The notes under the pieces were generated by a model, which was not told where the DNA came from, searched no databases, and saw only the letters and a program-made list of their open reading frames with translations. 64,000 bases of DNA. Origin: Aliidiomarina soli. GTDB lineage: Bacteria; Pseudomonadota; Gammaproteobacteria; Enterobacterales; Alteromonadaceae. The first letter of the stretch is position 1. The number at the start of each line of letters is the position of its first letter. The stretch spans positions 226,288 through 290,287 of the forward strand of contig NZ_PIPO01000006.1 in assembly GCF_003986975.1 (NCBI RefSeq), read 5' to 3'. A program made the position numbers and the translations under genes. Of this stretch, positions 1 through 9,363 are shown one piece after another.

Positions 1-2156
1 ACCTGACCGAGGAAAATCGCCAACGGGAAGTTCCACGGGCTGATGCAGACAAAGGTGCCACGGCCCTGCACAAAGAGTTCGTTTTTCTCACCGGTTGGGC
101 CTGGCAGTGCTTCGCCTTCGCCCATCAGTTCACGTGCTTTAATGGCGTAGTAACGACAGAAATCGACGGCTTCGCGCACTTCATCAATACCATCCTGCAG
201 GCCTTTACCCGCTTCCAGGGTACAGAGCGCGATCAGCTCGTGCATGTTTTCTTCCAGCAGATCTGCCAGTTTTTCCAGCTTCACCGCACGCTCGTCGGCT
301 TTGGTGCGAGTCCAGGCAGGGAAGGCTTTATTGGCACTGGTCAGTGCTTTTTCCGCCAGCTTAGCGTCGCCCCAGCCGATGGTACCCATCTGATGGCTGG
401 TTTGCTGAGGGCTGGTAACTGCGACACGGTGGTCGGCTTCAATCAGTTCGCCGTTTACGATCGGGCCACCTTGCCAGTGATTGTTCTGGAAGCTACGAAT
501 TTTGTCGAAGAATTCATCGCCTTGAGAGTGAATATTCATATTAAGTCCTGACGAATTTTTACGTGGAGCCAAAATATCGATTGGCAGTGGGATCTTGTCG
601 TTGTGCAAGGTCGGCTTTTTACTCAGGTTGGTGAGCGGATGCTCGACCAGTTCGTCTACATCTACACTTGGGTCCAGTAGTTTATGCACAAACGAGCTGT
701 TGGCACCGTTTTCCAGCAGACGGCGTACCAGGTATGGCAGCAGGTCCTTGTGGGCGCCGACCGGCGCGTAAATACGAACCGTACGCTCTGGATCTTCTTT
801 CAATACGGTATTGTAGAGATCTTTACCCATACCGTGCAGGCGCTGGAACTCATAACGCCGTCCATTCGCCATTTCCTGAATGGAGACAATGGTTTGGGCA
901 TTGTGCGTAGCAAACTGAGGGTACAGCTGACCTTCGGTATCTTCACTTAACAGGTAGCGTGCACAAGCGATGAACGAGACATCGGTGCTGGCTTTACGGG
1001 TAAATACCGGATAACTGGCGAGGCCAAGCTGTTGTGACAATTTGACTTCAGTATCCCAGTAGGCGCCTTTCACCAGGCGGATTGGGATCTCGTCACCGAC
1101 TTCTCTGGAGAGGGCATTGAGCCAGCACAAGACCGGTAGTGCACGCTTCGAGTATGCCTGTACCACCAGGCCAAAGCGTGGCCAGTCTTTACACACACCG
1201 GTGCGATAGACCCGTTCGAACAGCTCAAGTGAAAGCTCTAAACGGTCCATTTCTTCGGCATCGATGGTGACACCGACATTGGCCTGCTGGGCTAATTTGA
1301 TCAGCTCTAACAGGTCAGTCGCCAGTTCGTCCATGATCCGTTCATGGTTGGCTGCTTCATAACGGGGGTGCAAGGCTGACAATTTGATTGAAATCGTTGG
1401 CCGTGGCACTTCCTCTTCGTTATTGAAGTTCTCTTTCGCGATCTTGGTGATCGAGTCCACGTACGCCGTGTGATAGCGCTTGGCATCTTTCATGGTAAGT
1501 GCCGCTTCACCAAGCATGTCATAGGCATGGGTGTAGCCGATGTCACGGTTTTTACGGCTGTTCTTGAGTGCTTCTTCAATGCTGCGGCCGAGTACGAATT
1601 GCTTACCCATCAGCTCCATGGCGTGATAGGTGGCCTGGCGGACGACAGGTTCACCGACCCGTTTCACCAGACGGCGAAAACGCGACACTGGGGTGTCGTC
1701 GTCACGGCCTTTCGGGTTGATCACTTCGTTGGTCAGATTGAGTGCCCAGGTGCCGGAATTAACCAACAGGGACTCACTCTTTTTCATGTAATTTTTCCAG
1801 GCACCACTGGACAATTTGTCGCGAATGAGAGCATCCGCAGTGGGGCCGTCGGGAATGCGCAGCAAGGCTTCAGCCAGGCACATCAATACAATACCTTCCT
1901 GGGTGTCCAGGCTGTACTGCTGCAAAAACGCATCCACACCATCACCACGACCTGCATCTTTGCGCACCTGTTTTACCAGCGTGCGAGACTTTTCAGTCTG
2001 GCGGTCGATGGTGTCCTGGTCGTTAGGAACCAGTGTGATCAGCTCTTTGAGGTAGCTCTCTTCATCCACAACATAGTTGTCTGAAATGGCTTTCCACAGT
2101 TCGTCGAGCTGACTCGCCTGATAACGTGTCTCTAACACCTTACTCGCTTTGAACAT
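1..2156 (-). CDS. putA: Bifunctional proline dehydrogenase / L-glutamate-gamma-semialdehyde dehydrogenase PutA (5' part)
   Basis: PutA oxidises proline to glutamate in two steps, FAD-dependent proline dehydrogenase and then NAD-dependent P5C dehydrogenase. About 718 codons are present and the 3' end lies outside the window. The protein begins MFKASKVLETRY. The proline dehydrogenase barrel spans roughly residues 250-490 (SIKLSALHPRYE near 255, KGAYWDTE near 362, the RRLLENGANSSFV signature near 475). The aldehyde dehydrogenase part begins near 550, and SPWNFPLAIF lies at the window edge. Odd point: the protein starts directly with the helical arm. The roughly 50-residue ribbon-helix-helix DNA-binding domain of E. 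coli PutA is absent, so it is probably not its own repressor. It is transcribed away from the CYTH/glnE pair. Identity is certain; the missing regulatory domain is read from the sequence. Confidence 0.96.
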   Translation of the reverse strand, partial: MFKASKVLETRYQASQLDELWKAISDNYVVDEESYLKELITLVPNDQDTIDRQTEKSRTLVKQVRKDAGRGDGVDAFLQQYSLDTQEGIVLMCLAEALLRIPDGPTADALIRDKLSSGAWKNYMKKSESLLVNSGTWALNLTNEVINPKGRDDDTPVSRFRRLVKRVGEPVVRQATYHAMELMGKQFVLGRSIEEALKNSRKNRDIGYTHAYDMLGEAALTMKDAKRYHTAYVDSITKIAKENFNNEEEVPRPTISIKLSALHPRYEAANHERIMDELATDLLELIKLAQQANVGVTIDAEEMDRLELSLELFERVYRTGVCKDWPRFGLVVQAYSKRALPVLCWLNALSREVGDEIPIRLVKGAYWDTEVKLSQQLGLASYPVFTRKASTDVSFIACARYLLSEDTEGQLYPQFATHNAQTIVSIQEMANGRRYEFQRLHGMGKDLYNTVLKEDPERTVRIYAPVGAHKDLLPYLVRRLLENGANSSFVHKLLDPSVDVDELVEHPLTNLSKKPTLHNDKIPLPIDILAPRKNSSGLNMNIHSQGDEFFDKIRSFQNNHWQGGPIVNGELIEADHRVAVTSPQQTSHQMGTIGWGDAKLAEKALTSANKAFPAWTRTKADERAVKLEKLADLLEENMHELIALCTLEAGKGLQDGIDEVREAVDFCRYYAIKARELMGEGEALPGPTGEKNELFVQGRGTFVCISPWNFPLAIFLGQ

Positions 2157-2382
2157 TACGTCTCCTGTATAACACGGCCGCTCCAACTGAATGGAGCTGC
2201 GGGCTGTCCCGGCGCCAGTATATGTTTATTTTCTGCCTGGTAAAGCCCTCTGGTGGACTTATTTTGGCAAAAATATACCGCTTAATCTTTCTTCACAGAA
2301 GTCTTGCGTGAAGTCTTGAGTGAAGGGCCGTCAGCGCATAAGCTTGGCAGCATCACATCATTGATGACTAAACGGGTTTTTT

Positions 2383-3030
2383 ATGACGCAAGACAGTTCG
2401 GCTACCGAAAGTGAACTTAAGTTCACTCTGTCTGACGATTCGGCTGTGGCGCTTATGCAGTATCTTACGCAGCAGATGCAACCACAGACCACTTTACAAC
2501 TCAGTAATGAGTATTTTGATACCAGCGATGGCCAGTTAAACCACCATCGTATTGGCTGTCGTATTCGACGCTGGTTTACTGAAGGCGAACAACACGCCGA
2601 GCAAACGGTCAAACTTGCCGGACAAATTATTGATGGTCTGCACCAGCGTCCTGAATACAACCTACCCCAAGGAAAGCAGCTAAAGCCCAATTTAACAAGT
2701 TTTCCGTCCACAATGTGGCCCGACAAGCTGAATGTTAGTGCCGTAAACGACGCTCTTGAAATGCAGTTTAAAGTCGAATTTGAGCGCCGTCGCTGGCATG
2801 GCGGCTGGCCCCTGAGCGCCCCAGTGTGCGAGCTGGAAATTGTGTTGGATCAAGGGGTTATTCAAGCGGGTGAGAAGCAGGAGCCGGTCTTTGAAGTGGA
2901 AATGGAGCTGTTAAGCGGTGATCTGCAAGGGCTAGTGGATTGTGGAGAAACACTGGCTTCACGCTTTAATTTACAACATTTCAACAAAAGTAAAGCCGAA
3001 CGCGGCTTCCGTCTGGCGCGCGGTGAGTAA
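2383..3030 (+). CDS. CYTH-domain protein, probable inorganic triphosphatase (YgiF-like, no CHAD domain)
   Basis: A 215-residue protein with the N-terminal ESELKF signature (ExExK) that opens the CYTH/triphosphate tunnel fold, followed by an alternating pattern of charged strands (CRIRRW, EQTVKL, FEVEMEL) typical of the barrel. CYTH enzymes bind triphosphate compounds with divalent metals; E. coli YgiF hydrolyses inorganic triphosphate. As in E. coli, the gene lies directly upstream of glnE, 39 bases away, which supports orthology. E. coli YgiF is about 430 residues with a C-terminal CHAD domain; this one ends after the CYTH domain. The ATG at 2383 has only a weak ribosome binding site. The substrate is inferred from the family. 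Confidence 0.85.
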   Translation: MTQDSSATESELKFTLSDDSAVALMQYLTQQMQPQTTLQLSNEYFDTSDGQLNHHRIGCRIRRWFTEGEQHAEQTVKLAGQIIDGLHQRPEYNLPQGKQLKPNLTSFPSTMWPDKLNVSAVNDALEMQFKVEFERRRWHGGWPLSAPVCELEIVLDQGVIQAGEKQEPVFEVEMELLSGDLQGLVDCGETLASRFNLQHFNKSKAERGFRLARGE

Positions 3031-3069
3031 GCGCAGAGCGATTAGCGCAGATTTACTAATGGAGATGCT

Positions 3070-5946
3070 ATGCAGCACCTGACTCCCCGGTCACATGACT
3101 GGCAGACTTTGCCCCAGCCATTGCGCGACCAGGCTGAACAGCATTGGGCCGCGTACCTTGAAGTGCAGCAGCCTGACGTGGAGCGAGAGCGAACCCTTGG
3201 ACGTTGGCTGCCCTGGGTATTTGCGCTGAGCGACTTTGTCGCGCGGGTGGCGATTCGCTATGGCGAAGAGGCAGTGGCTGAAGTGTATCGCCGCCAACCC
3301 GGAAACCATCAGACGTCGCTGGCTGAATTGTTAAGTGATGTCAATGACGATGCCCAGGCAATGGCGATTATTCGTCGCTACCGGCATATCGAGCTTAGCC
3401 GGCTGGCGTGCCAGGACTTACTCGGCGAACTGAGTGTACCGGATTTTCTGGAAGCCAACAGTGCCCTGGCGGATGCTCTGATAGAGCAGGCTTGTCAGTG
3501 GCTGCAACGGCATTATCAACCACGTTGGGGGCTTGCCTATGATGACCATGGCGAGGTCATGCCGCTGGTGGTGATTGCCATGGGCAAGCTGGGTGGCTGC
3601 GAACTGAATTTCTCCTCTGATATTGATCTTATTTTCTGTTTTGAGGCAGAAGGCGAAACCCGTGGTGGACGGCAGTCGCTGGAACACAGTCTGTATTTTA
3701 CCCGCATGGGACAAAACCTGATTAAGCTGCTGGGCCAGCAAACGGTGGACGGTCAGGCGTTTCGGGTCGATATGCGCCTGCGCCCTTTCGGTCAGTCTGG
3801 CCCGATGGCGGTGAGCTTCTCCGCACTGGAGGATTACTATCAGGAGCAGGGGCGGAACTGGGAACGCTATGCGATGGTCAAGGCGCGTTACCTGAACGCC
3901 ACTGAGCGTTTGCAGGAAGTGCTTTTTCAGTTGTTACGGCCGTTTGTATTTCGCCGTTACATTGATTACAGCGCCATTGAAGCGTTGCGCAAAATGAAAC
4001 TGCTGATTAACCAGGAAGCGCGGCGCCGCGGCGTCAGTGCCAATATTAAGCTGGGCCCGGGCGGTATCCGTGAGGTTGAGTTTATTGCGCAAACCTTTCA
4101 GCTGATTCGGGGTGGCCGCGACATCGATTTGCAGACACGCTCACTGCTAAAAGCGCTGCATGTATGTGAAAAGCTGAACTTACTCAATGAGGACAGCGTT
4201 GCCGAGCTGCATTATGCCTATTTGCTGCTGCGTAAGGTTGAGCACGTGCTGCAACAGTTGCGTGACGAACAGACCCAGACTTTGCCGGCGGATGACACGG
4301 ATCGTATGCGCGTCGCCGTGGCCTGTGGCTTTGACAGCTTTGAGCCGCTGCTGGAGGTGATTAAACAACAAATGCAGTGCGTTCACGGTCACTTCCTCAA
4401 TGTGGTGGGGGGCGAAGATGATCTGGAGGATGAAGATGACAGTGAACTCGCCATTCTGTGGCAGGATCTACTCGACGATGCGACGGCGCAGGATGTGCTG
4501 GCAGACGCTGGGGTCAGTGATGTGGAAGGCTGGTGGAAGGAAATCAGTGATTGTCGGCGCGATGTGCGCAAAAAAAGCCCGGGTGTGCGCGGCCGCGAGT
4601 TGCTGGCTACCGTGGTGCCACGGCTCATTGAACGGGTGCTTGAGTGCGACGGCAACAGTGAGTTGTTAAAACGGGTCTTTACCATTTTGCAGACGATTGC
4701 CTCGCGCACCGCCTATCTCGATTTGCTGGCCAGCAACAAGGGAGCGCTGAAGCAGCTGGTGATTTTGTGTAAAGCGAGCCCCTGGATAGCGCACCAAATC
4801 CAGCGTTATCCACACTTGCTGGATGAACTGATTGACCCGCAGCAACTGTATGACCTGCCTGTGCTGACCAGTTATCGGGCTCAGGTTCAGGAATTTCTGA
4901 CCCGCATTCCACAGGATGATATGGAAGCGCAAATGGAGGCCCTGCGTCAGGTTAAACAGAGCTTTCAGCTTAAAGTCGCGGCGGCGGATGTGAACGATGC
5001 TGTGCCTTTAATGAAGGTGAGCGATCATCTGACTTACCTCGCTGAGGCGGTCATTGAGCAGGTAGTCTGGATGGCCTGGCAGCAGCTGACTGACCGCCAT
5101 GGTGCACCGCCGGGGCGGGATACCCACAATACGGGTTTCGCGGTGATCGCGTACGGCAAGCTGGGCGGTATCGAACTTGGCTATGGATCGGATCTGGATT
5201 TGGTGTTTGTCTGTGATGAGATCCCCGAGGTGCAGACCCAGGGAGCTAAACCGATTGATGCACAGCAGTTTTACCTGCGGCTGGCACAGCGTGTTTTACA
5301 CTTGTTTACGACGCGGACCCTGAGCGGCGTGCTGTATGAGGTGGATATGCGCTTACGGCCGTCCGGTAACTCCGGCTTGATGGTGGTGCAGCTGAGTACC
5401 TATGCCAGTTATCTGCAGGACGATGCATGGACCTGGGAGTTACAGGCACTGGTGCGGGCGCGGATGGTTTTTGGCCATGATGGCCTGGCCAGACGGTTTG
5501 CCTCGATCCGTGCGGAGCGACTGCAACAACCGCGAGAACTGGATGTATTACGCAGTGATATTTGCGCGATGCGGGAAAAAATGCGCGGCCACCTGTGGCA
5601 GTCACGCCCGGGGTATAGCGATATTAAACAGATGCCCGGGGGCATGACCGATATCGAGTTTATTACTCAGTATCTGGTGCTGGGGTATGCGCAACAATAC
5701 CCTCGGTTATGTGAGTTTACCGATAACGTACGGATTCTTGAGGTAGCGGCGGAGCATGACTTAATCAGCGACGACGATGCCGCGGCGTTAATCAGCAGCT
5801 ATAAAGTGTTTCGGGCCAAAGTGCACCGGCTGGCACTGGCGGAGCAGGGCGGTTTGACTGAACACGACTTTAGCCAGCACACGGCCATGGTAAGTGCTAT
5901 CTGGCAGCGCTTGCTGGGAGCCGGTTCAGTCAACCCAGACGGTTAG
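3070..5946 (+). CDS. glnE: Bifunctional glutamine synthetase adenylyltransferase/deadenylylase GlnE
   Basis: 958 residues, close to the E. coli length of 946. GlnE adenylylates glutamine synthetase, and thereby inactivates it, when nitrogen is plentiful, and reverses this under control of PII protein. Two nucleotidyltransferase halves are visible, each with a GKLGG...SDxDLxF signature: MGKLGGCELNFSSDIDLIF near residue 170 (deadenylylase half) and YGKLGGIELGYGSDLDLVF near 693 (adenylylase half), with a helical linker between them. GGAG at 3061-3064 supports the ATG. The stop codon overlaps the stop of the convergent lpxL by three bases, leaving no room for a terminator between them. Confidence 0.97.
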   Translation: MQHLTPRSHDWQTLPQPLRDQAEQHWAAYLEVQQPDVERERTLGRWLPWVFALSDFVARVAIRYGEEAVAEVYRRQPGNHQTSLAELLSDVNDDAQAMAIIRRYRHIELSRLACQDLLGELSVPDFLEANSALADALIEQACQWLQRHYQPRWGLAYDDHGEVMPLVVIAMGKLGGCELNFSSDIDLIFCFEAEGETRGGRQSLEHSLYFTRMGQNLIKLLGQQTVDGQAFRVDMRLRPFGQSGPMAVSFSALEDYYQEQGRNWERYAMVKARYLNATERLQEVLFQLLRPFVFRRYIDYSAIEALRKMKLLINQEARRRGVSANIKLGPGGIREVEFIAQTFQLIRGGRDIDLQTRSLLKALHVCEKLNLLNEDSVAELHYAYLLLRKVEHVLQQLRDEQTQTLPADDTDRMRVAVACGFDSFEPLLEVIKQQMQCVHGHFLNVVGGEDDLEDEDDSELAILWQDLLDDATAQDVLADAGVSDVEGWWKEISDCRRDVRKKSPGVRGRELLATVVPRLIERVLECDGNSELLKRVFTILQTIASRTAYLDLLASNKGALKQLVILCKASPWIAHQIQRYPHLLDELIDPQQLYDLPVLTSYRAQVQEFLTRIPQDDMEAQMEALRQVKQSFQLKVAAADVNDAVPLMKVSDHLTYLAEAVIEQVVWMAWQQLTDRHGAPPGRDTHNTGFAVIAYGKLGGIELGYGSDLDLVFVCDEIPEVQTQGAKPIDAQQFYLRLAQRVLHLFTTRTLSGVLYEVDMRLRPSGNSGLMVVQLSTYASYLQDDAWTWELQALVRARMVFGHDGLARRFASIRAERLQQPRELDVLRSDICAMREKMRGHLWQSRPGYSDIKQMPGGMTDIEFITQYLVLGYAQQYPRLCEFTDNVRILEVAAEHDLISDDDAAALISSYKVFRAKVHRLALAEQGGLTEHDFSQHTAMVSAIWQRLLGAGSVNPDG

Positions 5947-6902
5947 CTTAAGTTGTGATAGTAGCTGGGTAAGTCTGGAGCTGGCCGGGTTTTATAGCGA
6001 CGGTGCATCCACATATAAAGTTCAGGCTGGATGGCAACGGCCCGTTCAACTTCCTTATTCACGTTGCAGGCGTCCTGAAAGCTGTCGCCGCTGGGGATAG
6101 CCTGTTCTGGCGGGTAGAATATGAGACGGTAACCGCGCCCTTTGGGCAGACGCTGCAGCACCGAGATCATCGTTGTTGCGTTTTTGACATTGGCAAAAAT
6201 ACTGGTGCCGGTGGTGGTGCAGGCATCTTCAACATCGAACAGGGGGGCGAATACACTGCGTCGCGGGCCGTAATCCTGATCCGGCAAATAACCAGCAATT
6301 TCGCCGTCCTTCAACGCCCCGATCATGCCACGGACGTCTTTGCGGTCGACCATGTATTTGTTGCTGCGGCTGCGCCCTTTGGTTTGCAGATACTCCATCA
6401 GCGGATTGTTGTGCGGGCGGTATAGCCCTACTGAGGGTTCGAACAGTCCGACGGAGCGGGCATGTACTTCCAGATTTAGAAAGTGGAACAGCAGGACAAA
6501 GGTGCCGCGGCCCTGATCAAGGTTCTTCTGCACATGTTCCCAGCCTTCCAGCGTGATCTTCCGTTTTAGCCGCCAGTCCGGCCACCACCAGGCAATACCC
6601 GTTTCAAACAAGGCGATGCCGGCATTTTTGAAATTTTCTTTGAGCAGCTGTTCGCGTTCGTCCTCCGGCATATCCGGAAATGACAGTGCGAGGGTGCGAC
6701 GAGCTACTTTTACCCGCTTTGGGGCGACTTTCATCAGTAGCCGGCCAACGGCTTTGCCCATTGCCAGTTGCAGGCGATAAGGCAACCATGACAGCGCGTA
6801 CAGAAAGCCGACCATCAACCAGGTAGGCCAATAGGTTGGCAGTAGAAAGCGAAGTTTAAAACGGGGCAGCCGGACTGCGCGCTTGTCTTCAGTGGTGCTC
6901 AT
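5943..6902 (-). CDS. lpxL: Lipid A biosynthesis lauroyl-type acyltransferase (LpxL/HtrB family)
   Basis: 319 residues with one N-terminal membrane segment (about 25-45) and the family's HX4E catalytic motif, HFLNLE, near residue 139. This nearly matches HFLTLE of E. coli LpxL. The conserved GxYRPHNNPLMEY and LPDQDYGPRRSVFAPLF segments are also present. The enzyme transfers a fatty acyl chain from acyl-ACP to the Kdo2-lipid A precursor at the inner face of the inner membrane. LpxL and LpxM/LpxP cannot be separated with certainty by eye; LpxL is favoured. It lies 28 bases downstream of uppP on the same strand, so the two may be co-transcribed. Confidence 0.9.
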   Translation of the reverse strand: MSTTEDKRAVRLPRFKLRFLLPTYWPTWLMVGFLYALSWLPYRLQLAMGKAVGRLLMKVAPKRVKVARRTLALSFPDMPEDEREQLLKENFKNAGIALFETGIAWWWPDWRLKRKITLEGWEHVQKNLDQGRGTFVLLFHFLNLEVHARSVGLFEPSVGLYRPHNNPLMEYLQTKGRSRSNKYMVDRKDVRGMIGALKDGEIAGYLPDQDYGPRRSVFAPLFDVEDACTTTGTSIFANVKNATTMISVLQRLPKGRGYRLIFYPPEQAIPSGDSFQDACNVNKEVERAVAIQPELYMWMHRRYKTRPAPDLPSYYHNLS

Positions 6903-6930
6903 TCAAATACCTTATGTTTTCCAGCAGAAC

Positions 6931-7728
6931 TTACCAGAAGAACCAAATTAATAGCAAACCAAGCAAGATACGGTAGACCACGAATGGTTGCATGCCGATT
7001 TTACGGATGAAGGCGAGGAAATAATGGATGCACAGGTAGGCACTCAGGCCAGAGAGAACTGCACCCACTACCAACGCGAGCCAATCTACCTCGGTGTCCG
7101 CCTGAACCAGCCCCAGCGTCTCGTAACCGCCGGCGAGGGCAATCACTGGGATCGAGAGTAAAAAGGAAAAACGAGCGGCGGCTTCGCGGGACAGTCCGAG
7201 GAAAAGCGCGGCGGTGATGGTAATGCCTGACCGTGAGGTGCCGGGGATCAAAGCCAGCGCCTGAGCGAGGGCGATGCAGAGTACGTCCCAGCGTGACATC
7301 TGGTATTCACTGCGGTTGCCACGATGGCGCCAGTCTGCGATACCAAGGACGATACCGAAGCCTATCAGCCCGGCGGCAACGATCAGAGGTGAACGCAGTG
7401 TCGAGGAGATGAAATCGTTGAAAAGTAAACCTGCTACTGCCACTGGAATGGTGGCCAGAAGAACCGCCCAGGCCAGCTTGCCGTCTTCGTCGACCTGGCG
7501 GGTGCGTAAGGACTGAATCCAGGCCCACCACATGCGCGCAATTTCGTGACGAAAGTAAATAACAACCGCACTCAGGCTACCAATATGCAGCGCAACATCG
7601 AAGGCGAGGCCCTGATCCTGCCAACTGGTAACAACCGGAACCAGTAATAAATGAGCTGAGCTGGAAACCGGTAGAAACTCGGTAAGACCCTGAATAATAG
7701 CGAGAATTATAACGTGCAATAAATCCAT
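6931..7728 (-). CDS. uppP: Undecaprenyl-diphosphatase UppP (BacA)
   Basis: About 265 residues and very hydrophobic, with roughly eight membrane segments. Both family signatures are present: GLTEFLPVSSSAHL near the N-terminus and PGTSRSG in the middle. The enzyme removes a phosphate from undecaprenyl diphosphate and so recycles the lipid carrier for peptidoglycan and O-antigen synthesis. The ATG at 7728 is preferred because GAGTG lies at a suitable distance; a GTG three codons upstream (7737) is an alternative. Its 3' end is followed closely by lpxL. Confidence 0.96.
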   Translation of the reverse strand: MDLLHVIILAIIQGLTEFLPVSSSAHLLLVPVVTSWQDQGLAFDVALHIGSLSAVVIYFRHEIARMWWAWIQSLRTRQVDEDGKLAWAVLLATIPVAVAGLLFNDFISSTLRSPLIVAAGLIGFGIVLGIADWRHRGNRSEYQMSRWDVLCIALAQALALIPGTSRSGITITAALFLGLSREAAARFSFLLSIPVIALAGGYETLGLVQADTEVDWLALVVGAVLSGLSAYLCIHYFLAFIRKIGMQPFVVYRILLGLLLIWFFW

Positions 7729-7756
7729 AACAGGCACTCAATGAGGAACAAATAGT

Positions 7757-7780
7757 AAAAAGCCGGCGCGAAGCCGGCTT
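7757..7780 (-). terminator. Rho-independent terminator of tolC
   Basis: Read on the minus strand, an 8-bp perfect stem (7760-7767 with 7773-7780, AAGCCGGC paired with GCCGGCTT) and a 5-base loop are followed by a run of T. It lies just after the tolC stop, between tolC and uppP. Confidence 0.85.
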
Positions 7781-7798
7781 ATGGTAACTGATTTTTGG

Positions 7799-9175
7799 CT
7801 AGTCGTCTTGCGGGGCAGGACGCAACGCGTCGTTGATAGCAAAAAGTGCGTCTTCACTGATAGTGCCGGCGGCCTGTTGCAGTTGCAGAATACCCTGAAT
7901 GTAGCCGTAGCGGGCTTCAGACAGGTTGCGACGAGCGTTAAACAGGTTGCGGGTGCTGTCGAGCACATCGACGATGGTGCGGGTACCTACTTCAAAACCA
8001 GCCTGGGTGGCATTGAGTGCACTGTCGGCAGACACCACAGCCTGTTCAAGGGCGCTAATGGTGGAAATATTGGCGACTACATCAAGGTATGCACTGCGCA
8101 CTTCGCGTTCAACGGCTCGGCGGTTTTCTTCCAGAGTCTGACTTACGGCAACATAGTCACTGCGCGCTTCTTCGGTGCTGGCGACCGTACGGCCACCACT
8201 AAACAGCGGCACGTTCAGTTGCAAACCGATGGAGCTTGAGTCAAGCCCGTCATAGCTGCGACCACCGCCATAGTTTACATCGCGGTTGCCATAACTGGCA
8301 GTCAGGCTAACGGTTGGATAGTGCCCGGAGCGAGCCAGTTCGATGCGCTGGTCGGCAATCTCAAGGCCACTGCGGCTGATCAGCAGCTGCAGGTTACGTT
8401 CGTGTGCTAAATCGACCCACCGTCGTGGTGAGTCAGGTTGTGGCGTGACGGGTTCGAATAAATCGGTATTCAGTACATGTACGTTCTGATGCTGGCGTCC
8501 GGTAATTTCACGCAATGCTTCATAAGCAATTTCAACCGAGTTCTGAGCCTGGATTTCACGGGCCAGAGCCTGATCATACTGTGCCTGAGCTTCATGCACG
8601 TCAGTTACCGCAGTCAGACCGACCGAAAAGCGATGACGGGTTTGATCCAGCTGGCGCTCAATGGCACGCTTTTCCGATTGGGCAAATTCAAGATTATCGC
8701 GAGCAGCGAGGATCGAGAAATAGGCGTCGGTGACGCGAAGCATGAGTTGCTGACGGGTCAGTAAGTAGTTGACTTCGGCCTGGTAGGCTTGTTTTTCAAC
8801 GATGCCAGTGGCACGCCAGGTGCCCAAGTTAAAGACTTCCTGACTAAGGGTTAATTCACGGTTGAAGGTGCGCGAACTGCTACCGTTGATCGCAGTAACG
8901 GGCTCTCCTTCGGGGTCATCAGGGTCAACCACATTAGCGGTGTTGTCTGAGTCGCTGTAGTTATAACCAAGACGGAATCCGATTTGTGGATACCAGTCGG
9001 CTCGTGACACATCAACAGCAGAACGGGCGGCGTCACGCTCAGCGGATGCACGCAATAACTGAGGATCGTTTTCCAGCGCCATACGATAGATATCGGTCAA
9101 GTCTGTGGCGTTGGCTGTCAAACCGGAAAGGCCAAGCCCTAAGCTTAGCGCGAGTGACAGGATTTTGATTTTCAT
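7799..9175 (-). CDS. tolC: Outer membrane efflux channel TolC
   Basis: 458 residues. The signal peptide (MKIKILSLALSLGLGLSGLTANA) has its likely cleavage before TDLTD. Two repeats of the outer membrane efflux protein domain follow; LLTRQQLMLRVTDAYFSILAARD and the second-half EVRSAYLDVVANIS segment belong to the long alpha-helical barrel. TolC is the outer membrane exit duct for tripartite drug pumps and type I secretion. As in E. coli it is divergent from nudF. GGAAA precedes the ATG. E. coli TolC is about 490 residues; this one lacks the long C-terminal extension. Confidence 0.93.
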   Translation of the reverse strand: MKIKILSLALSLGLGLSGLTANATDLTDIYRMALENDPQLLRASAERDAARSAVDVSRADWYPQIGFRLGYNYSDSDNTANVVDPDDPEGEPVTAINGSSSRTFNRELTLSQEVFNLGTWRATGIVEKQAYQAEVNYLLTRQQLMLRVTDAYFSILAARDNLEFAQSEKRAIERQLDQTRHRFSVGLTAVTDVHEAQAQYDQALAREIQAQNSVEIAYEALREITGRQHQNVHVLNTDLFEPVTPQPDSPRRWVDLAHERNLQLLISRSGLEIADQRIELARSGHYPTVSLTASYGNRDVNYGGGRSYDGLDSSSIGLQLNVPLFSGGRTVASTEEARSDYVAVSQTLEENRRAVEREVRSAYLDVVANISTISALEQAVVSADSALNATQAGFEVGTRTIVDVLDSTRNLFNARRNLSEARYGYIQGILQLQQAAGTISEDALFAINDALRPAPQDD

Positions 9176-9363
9176 CGATCGTTTCCTTCAAAGTAGTATT
9201 GAAAAACACCGCGTTGCGCTGGTTTTCGCTTTGTATGTTTTTTCTTTTGCTTTGTTGTTTGCTTTTTTGAAACTGCCGCCATGTTAGCGCGTTTTTATAG
9301 AAAAGCGTATGCTAAACGCACTTTCTGAGCCCGGCCAAGTGTAACAGAATGTTTGGATGAAAC

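Noticed and set aside
1470..2084. 204-codon plus-strand reading frame opposite putA
   Set aside because: It is the antisense of a clearly coding PutA frame, has no recognisable domain and no ribosome binding site.
6003..6425. 140-codon plus-strand reading frame opposite lpxL
   Set aside because: Antisense of the lpxL acyltransferase with its HX4E motif; nothing recognisable in the plus frame.
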